A model generated the notes under the pieces. It made no database searches and was not told the DNA's origin. It worked only from the letters and a program-made list of their open reading frames with translations. The translations under genes and the position numbers were made by a program. 64,000 nucleotides of DNA from Patulibacter sp. (lineage in GTDB: Bacteria; Actinomycetota; Thermoleophilia; Solirubrobacterales; Solirubrobacteraceae): assembly GCF_030655195.1 (NCBI RefSeq), contig NZ_JAURWA010000136.1:44921-108920 (forward strand). The letters are read 5' to 3'. Below, one piece after another: positions 57,092 through 64,000 of the stretch. Each line of letters opens with the position of its first letter. Within the stretch, counting starts at the first letter, position 1.

Positions 57092-58822
57092 CTAGGGCGC
57101 GTCCGGCGCCGGCGCGTCCGCGGTGGACGGGGTCGCGTCGTCCGGTCGCGTCGCGTCGGACGGCGTCGTCGTGTCGGACGGCGGTGTGGTGTCGGACGGC
57201 GTCGTCGCGTCGGACGGCCGTGTCATGTCGGACGGCGGTGTCGTGTCGGACGGCGTCGTCGCCCCGTCCGGCGTCGTGTCGGACGGCGAAGTCGTGTCGG
57301 AGGGCGGCGTCGCATCCGACCCCGACGCGTCGGGGTCGGCCGGGACCGGGTCCGCCACCGGCGGCGGGACGACGGCCAGGTCCTCGGGGAGACCGCCGAT
57401 CGGCTCGTCCGCGGCGGGCAGGTGGACGACGACGGCGGCGTCGGCGGTGGTCGGGGCGTCCGGGTCGGTCGGCGTCGACGGGTCGGCGGGGATCGGCAGG
57501 CCGACGCTCGCGCCGTCGTCCGGGGTCGTCGACGCGTCGCCCGTCGGGAGCGCCACGAGGACCTCGACCGGGTCGGCAGGCACCTCCGCCGTCGGCTCGG
57601 CGGTGCCGGGGACGGTGGGATCGCCCGTCGTCGGGGCCCCGGGTCCCGTCGATCCGCCGTCGCCGGGGGTGGTCGACGCGTCGCCGGGGTCGCCGGGGGT
57701 GGTCGGTCCGTCACCCGGGACCGGTCCCCCGTCGGAGCCGGGAGTCCCGGTGTCGGGCGCCCCGGTGCCGGGCGCCCCGGCGCCGTCACCCTCGGGCGCC
57801 GTGGGACCGATCGGTGCCGTGACGGAGACGACGTTGCTCGCGCCGTCGACGGTCCGGTCCCCGTCCGTGACCACCGCCCGGGTCTTCTCGGCCGGCGTCA
57901 GCTGCATGCGGACGCGCACGGAGAACGCCCCGGCCGACCCGTCCCGCGGCCCGACGAGGTCGACGAGCGCCCGCAGCGCCTTCGGACCCGTCGACCCCTT
58001 CACCGTCGCCGCGAGCGCCGCGATCGACTCGTCGTCCAGGCGGATCCGCACGTCGAGGCGGTCGGGCAGCGGGGCGGTGCCGCCGGGGTCCGCGGCGGCC
58101 CGGGCCGTGTCGCCGGCCTCTGCGGCCGTGGCCGTGGCCGACGTGGAGGCCGCGGTCGACGACTGCTTCGCGACGGCGCGGGGCGTGGCCGCGCGGGGCG
58201 TGGCGGCGGACGAGGTGATCGTCTCGCGCTCCGTGCTCATCCGGACGCGGACCTCGCTGCCCGACCGCAGGGTGCCGGAGTCCGTGCCCGTGACGCTGAG
58301 GTCGGTGACGCGCAGGCGGACCGCCGCGGTGATCAGGCGGCCGTCGTCGCCGACGTCCCCGGGATCGGCGGGGACGGACGGGACGGTGGGGTCGACGCCG
58401 CCGGGTGCGGGCGTCGACGGGTCGGTCGAGCCACCGCCGGAGGGTGCACCGGGCGCCGGGACGGCCGCGCCGGAGCGCTCGCCGTCGCCGCGGAAGTCGT
58501 CGGAGCGTCCGCCGCCGGCCCCCTCGCGACCGGACCGGCCGGGGCGGTCCGTCGCCCCGGCGGACGACGCCGTCCCGCCCGGGTCACCGGCGGGCGCCGT
58601 GGGGCCGGACCGCGCCCGCAGGCCGTCGAGCGACGGCGCCGATCGCGAGCGCGCGCGGTCCCCGGCCAGGCGGATCGCCGCGCCGTCGCCGCCGCCGACC
58701 CCGCCGCCCATCGCCTCGCCGCCGCCCGGACCGAACACGTGGCCGACCGCGAGCGTCGCGACGACGAGCGCCCCGCCGATCGCGGAGGCCACCCCCATGT
58801 CGCGTCGCGTGCTGCGGTCCAT
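57092..58822 (-). CDS. membrane-anchored, Thr/Pro/Asp-rich repeat protein
   Basis: A 576-aa protein with a signal-anchor helix (GVASAIGGALVVATLAVGHVFG, residues ~10-31) and a long, low-complexity exterior. Two beta-domain stretches (VRLRVTDLSVTGTDSGTLRSGSEVRVRMSTE and a related one with LDVRIRLDDESIAALAATVKG) may be folded modules. The tail has Thr/Ser/Pro/Asp repeats built on PSDTTP. It is likely a surface or wall-associated stalk. ATG 58822 is used; a TTG at 58882 would add 20 residues. No function can be assigned. Confidence 0.65.
   Translation of the reverse strand: MDRSTRRDMGVASAIGGALVVATLAVGHVFGPGGGEAMGGGVGGGDGAAIRLAGDRARSRSAPSLDGLRARSGPTAPAGDPGGTASSAGATDRPGRSGREGAGGGRSDDFRGDGERSGAAVPAPGAPSGGGSTDPSTPAPGGVDPTVPSVPADPGDVGDDGRLITAAVRLRVTDLSVTGTDSGTLRSGSEVRVRMSTERETITSSAATPRAATPRAVAKQSSTAASTSATATAAEAGDTARAAADPGGTAPLPDRLDVRIRLDDESIAALAATVKGSTGPKALRALVDLVGPRDGSAGAFSVRVRMQLTPAEKTRAVVTDGDRTVDGASNVVSVTAPIGPTAPEGDGAGAPGTGAPDTGTPGSDGGPVPGDGPTTPGDPGDASTTPGDGGSTGPGAPTTGDPTVPGTAEPTAEVPADPVEVLVALPTGDASTTPDDGASVGLPIPADPSTPTDPDAPTTADAAVVVHLPAADEPIGGLPEDLAVVPPPVADPVPADPDASGSDATPPSDTTSPSDTTPDGATTPSDTTPPSDMTRPSDATTPSDTTPPSDTTTPSDATRPDDATPSTADAPAPDAP
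57130..57320 (-). repeat. 18-bp minisatellite encoding PSDTTP-type repeats
   Basis: The plus-strand unit CGGTGTCGTGTCGGACGG and close variants recur about eight times, encoding six-residue steps such as PSDTTP, PSDMTR, PSDATT and PSDTTT in the C-terminal tail of the gene at 57092. Copy number could vary between strains by slippage. Confidence 0.7.
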
Positions 58823-59094
58823 GTGCGTGCGATCGGCGGCCCACCCCGATTCCTTGACCGTCGGACGCCCGCGTTGCACCAATCGGCCCGATCCGTGAGC
58901 TTCTGCCCCCGATCCCTGGCCGGACGTACGAGGGACGAGCCCATCGTCGCCCGGAACGGCCGTGCCGGATCGGTCGACCGTCCACCGGGCAGCGCGCCGC
59001 GCACCGCCGGACCGACGCGTCTTCCTCGGCCGGGCGGTCCGGGGCCGTGCCCGCGGGCCTCGTCGGCCGGGGGCTCTCCGGTACCGTGGCGCCG

Positions 59095-59949
59095 GTGACG
59101 GTCCACCTCATCGGGGCGGGACCGGGCGACCCGGACCTCCTCACCGTCCGTGCCGCCGAGCTCCTGCGCACCGCGGACGTCGTGGTGAGCGACCGCCCGT
59201 CCTCCGACCCCGTGGTCGCCCTGGCGCCCGAGCGCGCCGAGCGGGTGCTCGTCGGCAAGGTGCCCGCCGACGGCGACGTGCCCGCCCGCCGGGCCCTGCC
59301 CCAGGACGACGTCTGCCGCCTGCTGGTCGAGCTCGGCGGGACCGGCCGCGAGATCGTCCGCCTGAAGAGCGGCGACCCCTTCGTCGCCGCCCGCGGCGGC
59401 GAGGAGGCCCTCGCGCTGCAGGCCGCGGGCGTGCCCTTCACCGTCGTCCCGGGGATCAGCGCCGGGTTCGCGGCTCCGGCCTTCGCCGGCATCCCGGTCC
59501 ACGTCCGGCAGCTCTCCCGCGTGGTCACGGTGCTCGCCGGCAACAGCGACCCCGAGTACCCGGGCGAGATCGACTTCGACGCGCTCGCGCGCCTCGACGG
59601 CACGATCGTCGTGCTGACCGGCCGGTCGCGGATCCGTCGCATCGCCGGCTCGCTGATCGCCGCGGGCATGGCGGAGGACACGCCCGTCGCCGCCATCAGC
59701 GCGGCCGGTCGCGCGGGCGCCCAGGCCACGATCCGCGGGACGCTCGCCGCCCTGCCGCCGCGCCTGCCCGCCCCCGTGACCTTCGTGATCGGCGCCGTCG
59801 CCGCCCTCGACCTGGCGTGGTTCGTCGGCGGGACGGCTTCGACGGTCTCGCCCGACGACGCGCTGACCCCGGTGCCGCCCGCCGGCACCACGCCGTCCGC
59901 GGACCACCCGACGCCCACCGCCGAAGGAGCCAGGCGTGCACATCCCTGA
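59095..59949 (+). CDS. cobA: uroporphyrinogen-III C-methyltransferase
   Basis: A 284-aa SUMT that doubly methylates uroporphyrinogen III to precorrin-2, the entry to cobalamin. VTVHLIGAGPGDPDLLTVRAAELL at the start, VRLKSGDPFVAARGGEEALALQAAGV, VVPGISAGFAAPAFAGIPVHVRQLSR and the C-terminal FVIGAVAAL match SUMT. GTG 59095 is chosen because TACCGT lies 7 nt before it and gives the family N-terminus; an earlier in-frame GTG at 59047 would add 16 residues. It overlaps cbiM by 14 nt. Confidence 0.92.
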   Translation: MTVHLIGAGPGDPDLLTVRAAELLRTADVVVSDRPSSDPVVALAPERAERVLVGKVPADGDVPARRALPQDDVCRLLVELGGTGREIVRLKSGDPFVAARGGEEALALQAAGVPFTVVPGISAGFAAPAFAGIPVHVRQLSRVVTVLAGNSDPEYPGEIDFDALARLDGTIVVLTGRSRIRRIAGSLIAAGMAEDTPVAAISAAGRAGAQATIRGTLAALPPRLPAPVTFVIGAVAALDLAWFVGGTASTVSPDDALTPVPPAGTTPSADHPTPTAEGARRAHP

Positions 59950-60856
59950 GGGGTTCCTGACCGGACCGGCCACGGCCGTCGGCGCGGTCGTCGCCGGCGC
60001 CGGCCTCGCGGTGGCCATCCGCAAGGCCGACATGCACGCGGACAACGGCAAGCTGCCGCTGGCCGGTCTGGCGGGCGCGTTCTTCCTCGTCGGCGACACG
60101 CCGTTCATCCCGGTCGGCATCGGCACGCAGGGCCACCTGCTGGGCGGGACGCTCGCGATCGCGCTGCTCGGCCCGTGGCTGGGGATGATCACGATCGCGG
60201 TGGTCACCGTCGTGCAGGCGCTCGTCCAGGGCGACGGCGGCATCACCGTGCTGGGCCTGAACATCGTCAACGCGGCCCTGGTGCCGGCGTTCATCGGCTG
60301 GCCGGTGCTGCGCGGGGTGCAGGCGGTGATCCGCAGATGGCAGGGCCGCAGCACCGCGGGAGGCCTGGCGCTGGCGTGCGCGGTGGCGGCCTACGTCAAC
60401 GTGCTGCTCGCGGCCGTGCTCTTCGTCGTGGAGTTCCACCTCGGCCACAAGGGGTCGGTGCGGATCGAGCCGGTGATCGGCGGCACCGTCGGCACGTACG
60501 CGCTGATCGGGATCCTCGAGGCGCTCGTCACCGCGGGCATCGTCAAGGCGCTGCTGGCCCGCCGCCCGGACCTCGTGCTGATCGCCCCGCCGGAGCTGCA
60601 GCGCAGCCTGCGCCGCCCCGCCCGCCGGCGCCCCGCGCCCGCGGGCCCGTACGTCCCGCCGCCGGCCGGCACGGAGCCGCAGCGCGGGCCGACCGTCGGC
60701 GATCCGCCGGCGGGGACCGAGCCGCGGCGTGGGATCGAACGAGCGGGCGGGCCCGCCGCTCCCCCGCCCCCCGGCACCGAGCCGCAGCCGAGACCGACCG
60801 CCGAGCCGTCGCACACCCCGACCGTCCCCCGTCCCCCCGAGGAAGACCCCGCATGA
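59936..60856 (+). CDS. cbiM: cobalt ECF transporter substrate-binding membrane protein
   Basis: A 306-aa membrane protein. It opens with the CbiM motif MHIPEGFLTGP, whose His2 and N-terminus bind Co2+, followed by six or seven helices including PFIPVGIGTQGHLLGGTLAIALLGPW. The C-terminal ~85 residues are a Pro/Arg-rich cytosolic tail (PPPAGTEPQR repeats), longer than usual. Partner subunits are CbiQ (42608) and CbiO (in 50930); no CbiN is seen. A GAAGGAG Shine-Dalgarno precedes the GTG, which overlaps the cobA end, so the two are co-translated. Confidence 0.92.
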   Translation: MHIPEGFLTGPATAVGAVVAGAGLAVAIRKADMHADNGKLPLAGLAGAFFLVGDTPFIPVGIGTQGHLLGGTLAIALLGPWLGMITIAVVTVVQALVQGDGGITVLGLNIVNAALVPAFIGWPVLRGVQAVIRRWQGRSTAGGLALACAVAAYVNVLLAAVLFVVEFHLGHKGSVRIEPVIGGTVGTYALIGILEALVTAGIVKALLARRPDLVLIAPPELQRSLRRPARRRPAPAGPYVPPPAGTEPQRGPTVGDPPAGTEPRRGIERAGGPAAPPPPGTEPQPRPTAEPSHTPTVPRPPEEDPA

Positions 60857-61575
60857 CCGACGAGACGCCCACGCCGCAGACGCCGACCCCCGGCAACGCG
60901 AGCCCCGACGACGGCGCGACCGCCGCCTCCCCGGACGTCGCCCCGGGCCTCGAGGCCGCCGCCCGCCACAAGGACGCCGACCTGCCGCACACGCCGGAGG
61001 ACAAGGGCTCGGAGGAGACCGTCCGCCGCAAGAAGCGCGACCTGCCGTTGGTGGCCGTCGTGACGGGCACCGGCAAGGGCAAGTCCACGTCCTCGTTCGG
61101 GATGCTCCAGCGGTCGTGGGCCCGCGGCTACCGCTGCGGCGTCTTCCAGTTCGTCAAGGGCGGCAAGTGGAAGGTCGGCGAGCGCAAGGCCGCCGAGGCG
61201 CTCTCCGCGTCGGGCGCGGGCGGCACGATCGAGTGGGAGATCCAGGGCAAGGGCTGGACCTGGATCCAGAAGGACATGACGGAGTCCGAGGACATCGCGA
61301 AGGCCGGTTGGGACGAGGTCAAGCGCCGCATCGCGGAGGAGCGCTACGAGTTCCTCCTGCTGGACGAGATCACCTATCCGATCTCCTGGGGCTGGATCGA
61401 CGTCGAGGACGTCGTCGCGACCCTCGCCGCCCGCCCCGGCTTCCAGCACGTGGTCCTCACGGGCCGCAACGCGCACGAGCGCCTGATCGAGACCGCGGAC
61501 CTCGTGTCGGAGGTCGTCAACGTGAAGCACCCGATGGCGGCCGGCATCCGGGCGCAGCAGGGGATCGACTGGTAG
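60853..61575 (+). CDS. cobO: cob(I)yrinic acid a,c-diamide adenosyltransferase
   Basis: A 240-aa CobA/CobO-type adenosyltransferase giving adenosylcobalamin precursors. An acidic N-terminus (~1-65) precedes VVTGTGKGKSTSSFGMLQRSWARGYRC (P-loop), FQFVKGGKWKVGERKAA, ITYPISWGWI and VVLTGRNAHERLIETADLVSEVVNVKHP. This is the CobO family with all ATP and corrinoid contacts. The ATG overlaps the cbiM stop (ATGA) and follows a GAGGAAG Shine-Dalgarno, making cobA-cbiM-cobO one operon. Confidence 0.94.
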   Translation: MTDETPTPQTPTPGNASPDDGATAASPDVAPGLEAAARHKDADLPHTPEDKGSEETVRRKKRDLPLVAVVTGTGKGKSTSSFGMLQRSWARGYRCGVFQFVKGGKWKVGERKAAEALSASGAGGTIEWEIQGKGWTWIQKDMTESEDIAKAGWDEVKRRIAEERYEFLLLDEITYPISWGWIDVEDVVATLAARPGFQHVVLTGRNAHERLIETADLVSEVVNVKHPMAAGIRAQQGIDW

Positions 61576-61589
61576 ATAGCCTCCGCCGG

Positions 61590-62600
61590 GTGCAGCGCAT
61601 CCTCGTCATCCCCGACGGCCTGGCCGAGACGCCCGGCGGCGCCGGCACCACGCTGTCGTCGTTCACCCCGATGGCGCTGAACGCGATCGCGCGTCGCGGG
61701 GCGGTCCGGCGGGTCGCCACCACGCCCCCGGGCCTGCTGCCGGGCAGCGAGACGGGCCTGCCCCTGCTCCTGGGCTGGACGCCGACCGGTCCCGTCTCGC
61801 GCGGAAGGATCGACGCCGCCGCGCACGGGCTGACCGAGCCCGCCGGGGCCGTCGTCCACCGGGTCGACGTCCGGCACGACGACGGTCGCCCGTGGCCCGA
61901 GCTGGCCGAGACCGCGCTGTCCCTGCTGCACGGTCTGGACGAGGCGCTCCACGTGCAGCACCTCTCGGGGCACCGCCTGCTGATCTGGGGGCACCGCGAC
62001 CCCACCCTGCCGCGGCGCCTGGACCTCGACGACCTGGGGGCCGCCAACGGCGTCGAGGGCACGCACGACCCCGACGACCTGCCGCGGTTCCAGCTCTGGC
62101 CCGACGGCGAGGTGCCCGGGCCGATCCTGGACGAGGACACCGTCGTCGTCTGCGCGCCCCGGTCGACCATGGCCGGCGTCGCGCGGCTCATGGGTGCCGC
62201 CGTCGTCCACCCGACGGGGGCGACCGGTCGGCCCGGCACCGACGTCGCCGCGAAGGCCCGGGCCGCGACGAGCCTGCTGCGCGACGGGATCCACACCGTC
62301 GTCGTCCACGTCGGCAGCCCCGACGAGGCCTCGCACGCCCGCGACCCGCAGGCCAAGCGCCTCGAGGCCCAGAAGATCGACCGCGACCTGCTCGCCCCGC
62401 TCGCCGCCCTGGTCCTCGACCTCGGCGCCACGCTCGCGGTCTGCCCCGACCACGGCACCGACCCGCGGACCGGCGAGCACCTCGGTGACCCGGTCCCCGC
62501 CGTCGTCTGGGGTCCGGGCGTCCGCGGGGGCGGCCCGAACGTGATGACGGAGGAGTCCGTCGCCCACGAGCCGGTCGTGCACTCGCCCTGGGAGGCGTAG
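61590..62600 (+). CDS. ApgM-like phosphomutase/phosphatase in cobalamin operon
   Basis: A 336-aa protein of the cofactor-independent phosphoglycerate mutase (ApgM) branch of the alkaline phosphatase superfamily. The nucleophile Ser lies in LLPGSETGLPLLLGW, and the metal/substrate residues in VVHVGSPDEASHARDPQAKRL and CPDHGTDPRTGEHLGDPVPAVVWGPG. Archaeal ApgM interconverts phosphoglycerates; paralogues can act on other phosphates. Being 14 nt downstream of cobO suggests a role in cobalamin, perhaps as the alpha-ribazole-5'-phosphate phosphatase. GTG 61590 is preceded by TAGCCT at 7 nt. Confidence 0.78.
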   Translation: MQRILVIPDGLAETPGGAGTTLSSFTPMALNAIARRGAVRRVATTPPGLLPGSETGLPLLLGWTPTGPVSRGRIDAAAHGLTEPAGAVVHRVDVRHDDGRPWPELAETALSLLHGLDEALHVQHLSGHRLLIWGHRDPTLPRRLDLDDLGAANGVEGTHDPDDLPRFQLWPDGEVPGPILDEDTVVVCAPRSTMAGVARLMGAAVVHPTGATGRPGTDVAAKARAATSLLRDGIHTVVVHVGSPDEASHARDPQAKRLEAQKIDRDLLAPLAALVLDLGATLAVCPDHGTDPRTGEHLGDPVPAVVWGPGVRGGGPNVMTEESVAHEPVVHSPWEA

Positions 62601-62733
62601 GCACCCCTCCGGGGCCCGGCTCCGGCGCCGGATCGGGCGGGTCCCCGCTCGCCCGGTATCGGGACTCCGACGGGTCCGTATCGGCCCGGTCTCAACGTCC
62701 GGGGACGCATCCGCAGCGCGCTACGGTGCGTTC

Positions 62734-63192
62734 ATGGCCGCGACCGTCCTGCCCTCCGGCTCCGAGCGCTCGATCACCGCGATCCGCGCGTCCCGCCTGG
62801 CCCGCGACGTCCACGAGGGCCAGACCGACCGCTACGACGAGCCGGTCATCGAGCACGTCGCCCGGGTCGCCTCCCGCGTCAGCACCGACGCCCGGCCGCT
62901 CGCCCTGGTCCACGACGTCTGCGAGCGCTCCGCCCTCTCCCCCGTCGACGTCGCCTTCCGCGTCGGCCTGAGCGACGCCGAGCGCGTCGCCCTCGCGCTG
63001 ATGACCCGCCTGCCGGGCGAGGACGTCGTCGCCCACACCCGCCGGGTGCTCGACGCCGCCCCGGGCCGCGGCCGCGAGCTGGCGATCGAGGTCAAGCGCG
63101 CCGACGTCTGCGACCACACGGACCGCACGCCGTTCTGGACCTCGTCGCCGCACGCGCGTGCCGCCCTCGCGCTGGACGCCGCCGACGCCTGA
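62734..63192 (+). CDS. small HD-like protein, possibly RelA/SpoT-type
   Basis: A 152-aa helical protein. ARDVHEGQTDRYDEPVIEHVARVAS and LVHDVCERSALSPVDV recall the HD domain of RelA/SpoT small alarmone hydrolases: H-x4-H spacing then His-Asp. The rest (VALALMTRLPGEDVVAHTRRV) is less like it, and the synthetase domain is absent. It may be a single-domain (p)ppGpp hydrolase or a degenerate HD protein. TACGGT is 6 nt before the ATG. It separates the ApgM-like gene from cobB. Confidence 0.68.
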   Translation: MAATVLPSGSERSITAIRASRLARDVHEGQTDRYDEPVIEHVARVASRVSTDARPLALVHDVCERSALSPVDVAFRVGLSDAERVALALMTRLPGEDVVAHTRRVLDAAPGRGRELAIEVKRADVCDHTDRTPFWTSSPHARAALALDAADA

Positions 63193-63219
63193 GCCCGGGC
63201 GCCGGGTACCGTCCGCCCG

Positions 63220-64000
63220 GTGACCGCCCGCATCGTCATCGCCGGCACGACCTCCGGGGCGGGCAAGACCACCGTCGCCTCCGGGCTGATGGCCGCGTTC
63301 TCCGCCCGCGGGCTGACCGTGCAGGGGGCCAAGGTCGGGCCGGACTTCATCGATCCCAGCTACCACGCGCTGGCGACCGGGCGCCCCGCGCGCAACCTCG
63401 ACGCGTTCCTCTCCGGTCCCGAGCTGATCGCGCCGCTGCTGGCGCACGCGACCGCCCGCGCGTCGGGGACCGGCCCGGCGTCCAGACCCGCCGACCTCGC
63501 CGTGATCGAGGGCGTCATGGGCCTCTACGACGGCGCCACCGGCCGGGGCGAGCTCGCCTCGACCGCCCACGTCGCCAAGCTCACGCGCTCCCCGGTGATC
63601 CTCGTCGTCGACGCCGCGTCGATGGCCCGGTCGGTCGCCGCGCTCGTCCTGGGCTACCGCAACTTCGACCTCGGCGTGAACGTCGCGGGGGTCATCCTCA
63701 ACAAGGTCGGCTCGCCGATCCACGCCGAGCTGCTGCGCGAGGCGCTCGAGCCGATCGGCGTGCCCGTCCTCGGCGCCCTCCCCCGCGACGAGCGGGTCGA
63801 GGCGCCCTCCCGGCACCTGGGCCTCGTCCCCGTCGGCGAGCGCGACGACCGCGCCCGCGCCGCCCAGGCGGTCCTCGCCGAGCGGGTCGCGGAGGCCTGC
63901 GACCTCGAGGCGATCGAGCGGCTCGCCCGCCTGGCCCCGCCGCTGGGCGCGATCGCCTGGAACCCCGCCGCCGCGTTGGCCGGCGCCGCGCGGCTGGCCG
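63220..64000 (+). CDS. cobB: cobyrinate a,c-diamide synthase (partial, runs off the window)
   Basis: The first 260 residues of CobB/CbiA, which amidates the a and c carboxylates of cobyrinic acid with ATP and glutamine. The P-loop AGTTSGAGKTT (residues 8-18), KVGPDFIDPSYHALATGRPARNLDAFL, VIEGVMGLYDGATGRGELASTAHVAKL and NVAGVILNKVGSPIHAELL are all typical. The C-terminal glutaminase half lies outside the window, so its catalytic Cys cannot be checked. GTG 63220 has TACCGT 7 nt upstream. Confidence 0.92.
   Translation, partial: MTARIVIAGTTSGAGKTTVASGLMAAFSARGLTVQGAKVGPDFIDPSYHALATGRPARNLDAFLSGPELIAPLLAHATARASGTGPASRPADLAVIEGVMGLYDGATGRGELASTAHVAKLTRSPVILVVDAASMARSVAALVLGYRNFDLGVNVAGVILNKVGSPIHAELLREALEPIGVPVLGALPRDERVEAPSRHLGLVPVGERDDRARAAQAVLAERVAEACDLEAIERLARLAPPLGAIAWNPAAALAGAARLA

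Noticed and set aside
59047..63219. Cobalamin riboswitch before cobA/cbiM/cobB
   Set aside because: No B12-box-like sequence was found in the short intergenic spaces, and most starts are leaderless or overlap the previous gene.

Overview
The window is high-GC (about 73-74% by eye), densely packed bacterial DNA with strong G/C third-codon bias, actinobacterial-type SigB/SigF-like and TetR regulators, a mycobacterial/Gram-positive type SOS box and aerobic-type cobalamin enzymes. Gene content (paired MpsC/DUF2294 proteins, a Rho-N-like small protein, an Rv2578c-type radical SAM protein) fits an actinobacterium, most probably of the Thermoleophilia/Solirubrobacterales (Patulibacter-like). That placement is inference from gene content; no rRNA or tRNA gene was seen.

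Layout. 0-7.2 kb: two inverted MpsC-family paralogues around a methyltransferase, a SigB-family sigma factor, a class III nucleotidyl cyclase, an SDR with two operator-like palindromes, and a sugar-type MFS transporter. 7.3-11 kb: a three-gene overlapping cobalamin operon (fused AAA/VWA metal-chelatase subunit, a stand-alone CobB amidotransferase-like domain lacking its catalytic Cys, CobM). 11-20 kb: esterase, two lipoproteins, a DNA glycosylase/glycerate kinase fusion, a KstD-like flavoprotein. 20-21.1 kb: ilvB behind a leader peptide, hairpins and a coupled small ORF that together look like an attenuator. 21-32 kb: hydrolases, reductases, TetR genes with clear operators, a four-copy 60-bp palindromic repeat and two secreted glycosidase-like proteins. 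32.2-35.2 kb: a lower-GC two-gene insertion (HEPN protein plus an 839-aa protein with a KGGVGR-variant ATPase and a second P-loop ATPase), the best candidate here for an undescribed, probably defensive, system. 35.4-50 kb: molybdopterin oxidoreductase and, 11 kb away, its FdhD maturation factor; an SOS-box-controlled unknown gene; transporters; rpiA; thiolase/TetR. 50.9-64 kb: a CbiX-CbiO fusion, an SOS-box-controlled SplB-like radical SAM protein, an OYE-family reductase, CobJ, CobA, CbiM, CobO, an ApgM-like phosphatase and the start of CobB.

How it works together. Cobalamin genes are scattered in small units over 57 kb on both strands: cobalt uptake (CbiM 59936, CbiQ 42608, CbiO within 50930), chelation (CbiX within 50930; AAA/VWA chelatase subunit 7292), ring methylation (CobA 59095, CobJ 57081, CobM 10044), amidation (CobB 63220), adenosylation (CobO 60853). 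No cobalamin riboswitch was recognised at any of these loci.

Promoters. More than 20 genes on both strands have a TANNNT hexamer exactly 6 or 7 nt before the start codon and no Shine-Dalgarno sequence, the arrangement expected for leaderless transcripts. This pattern was used to choose many start codons below. Genes inside operons or with secreted products tend instead to have a Shine-Dalgarno sequence.
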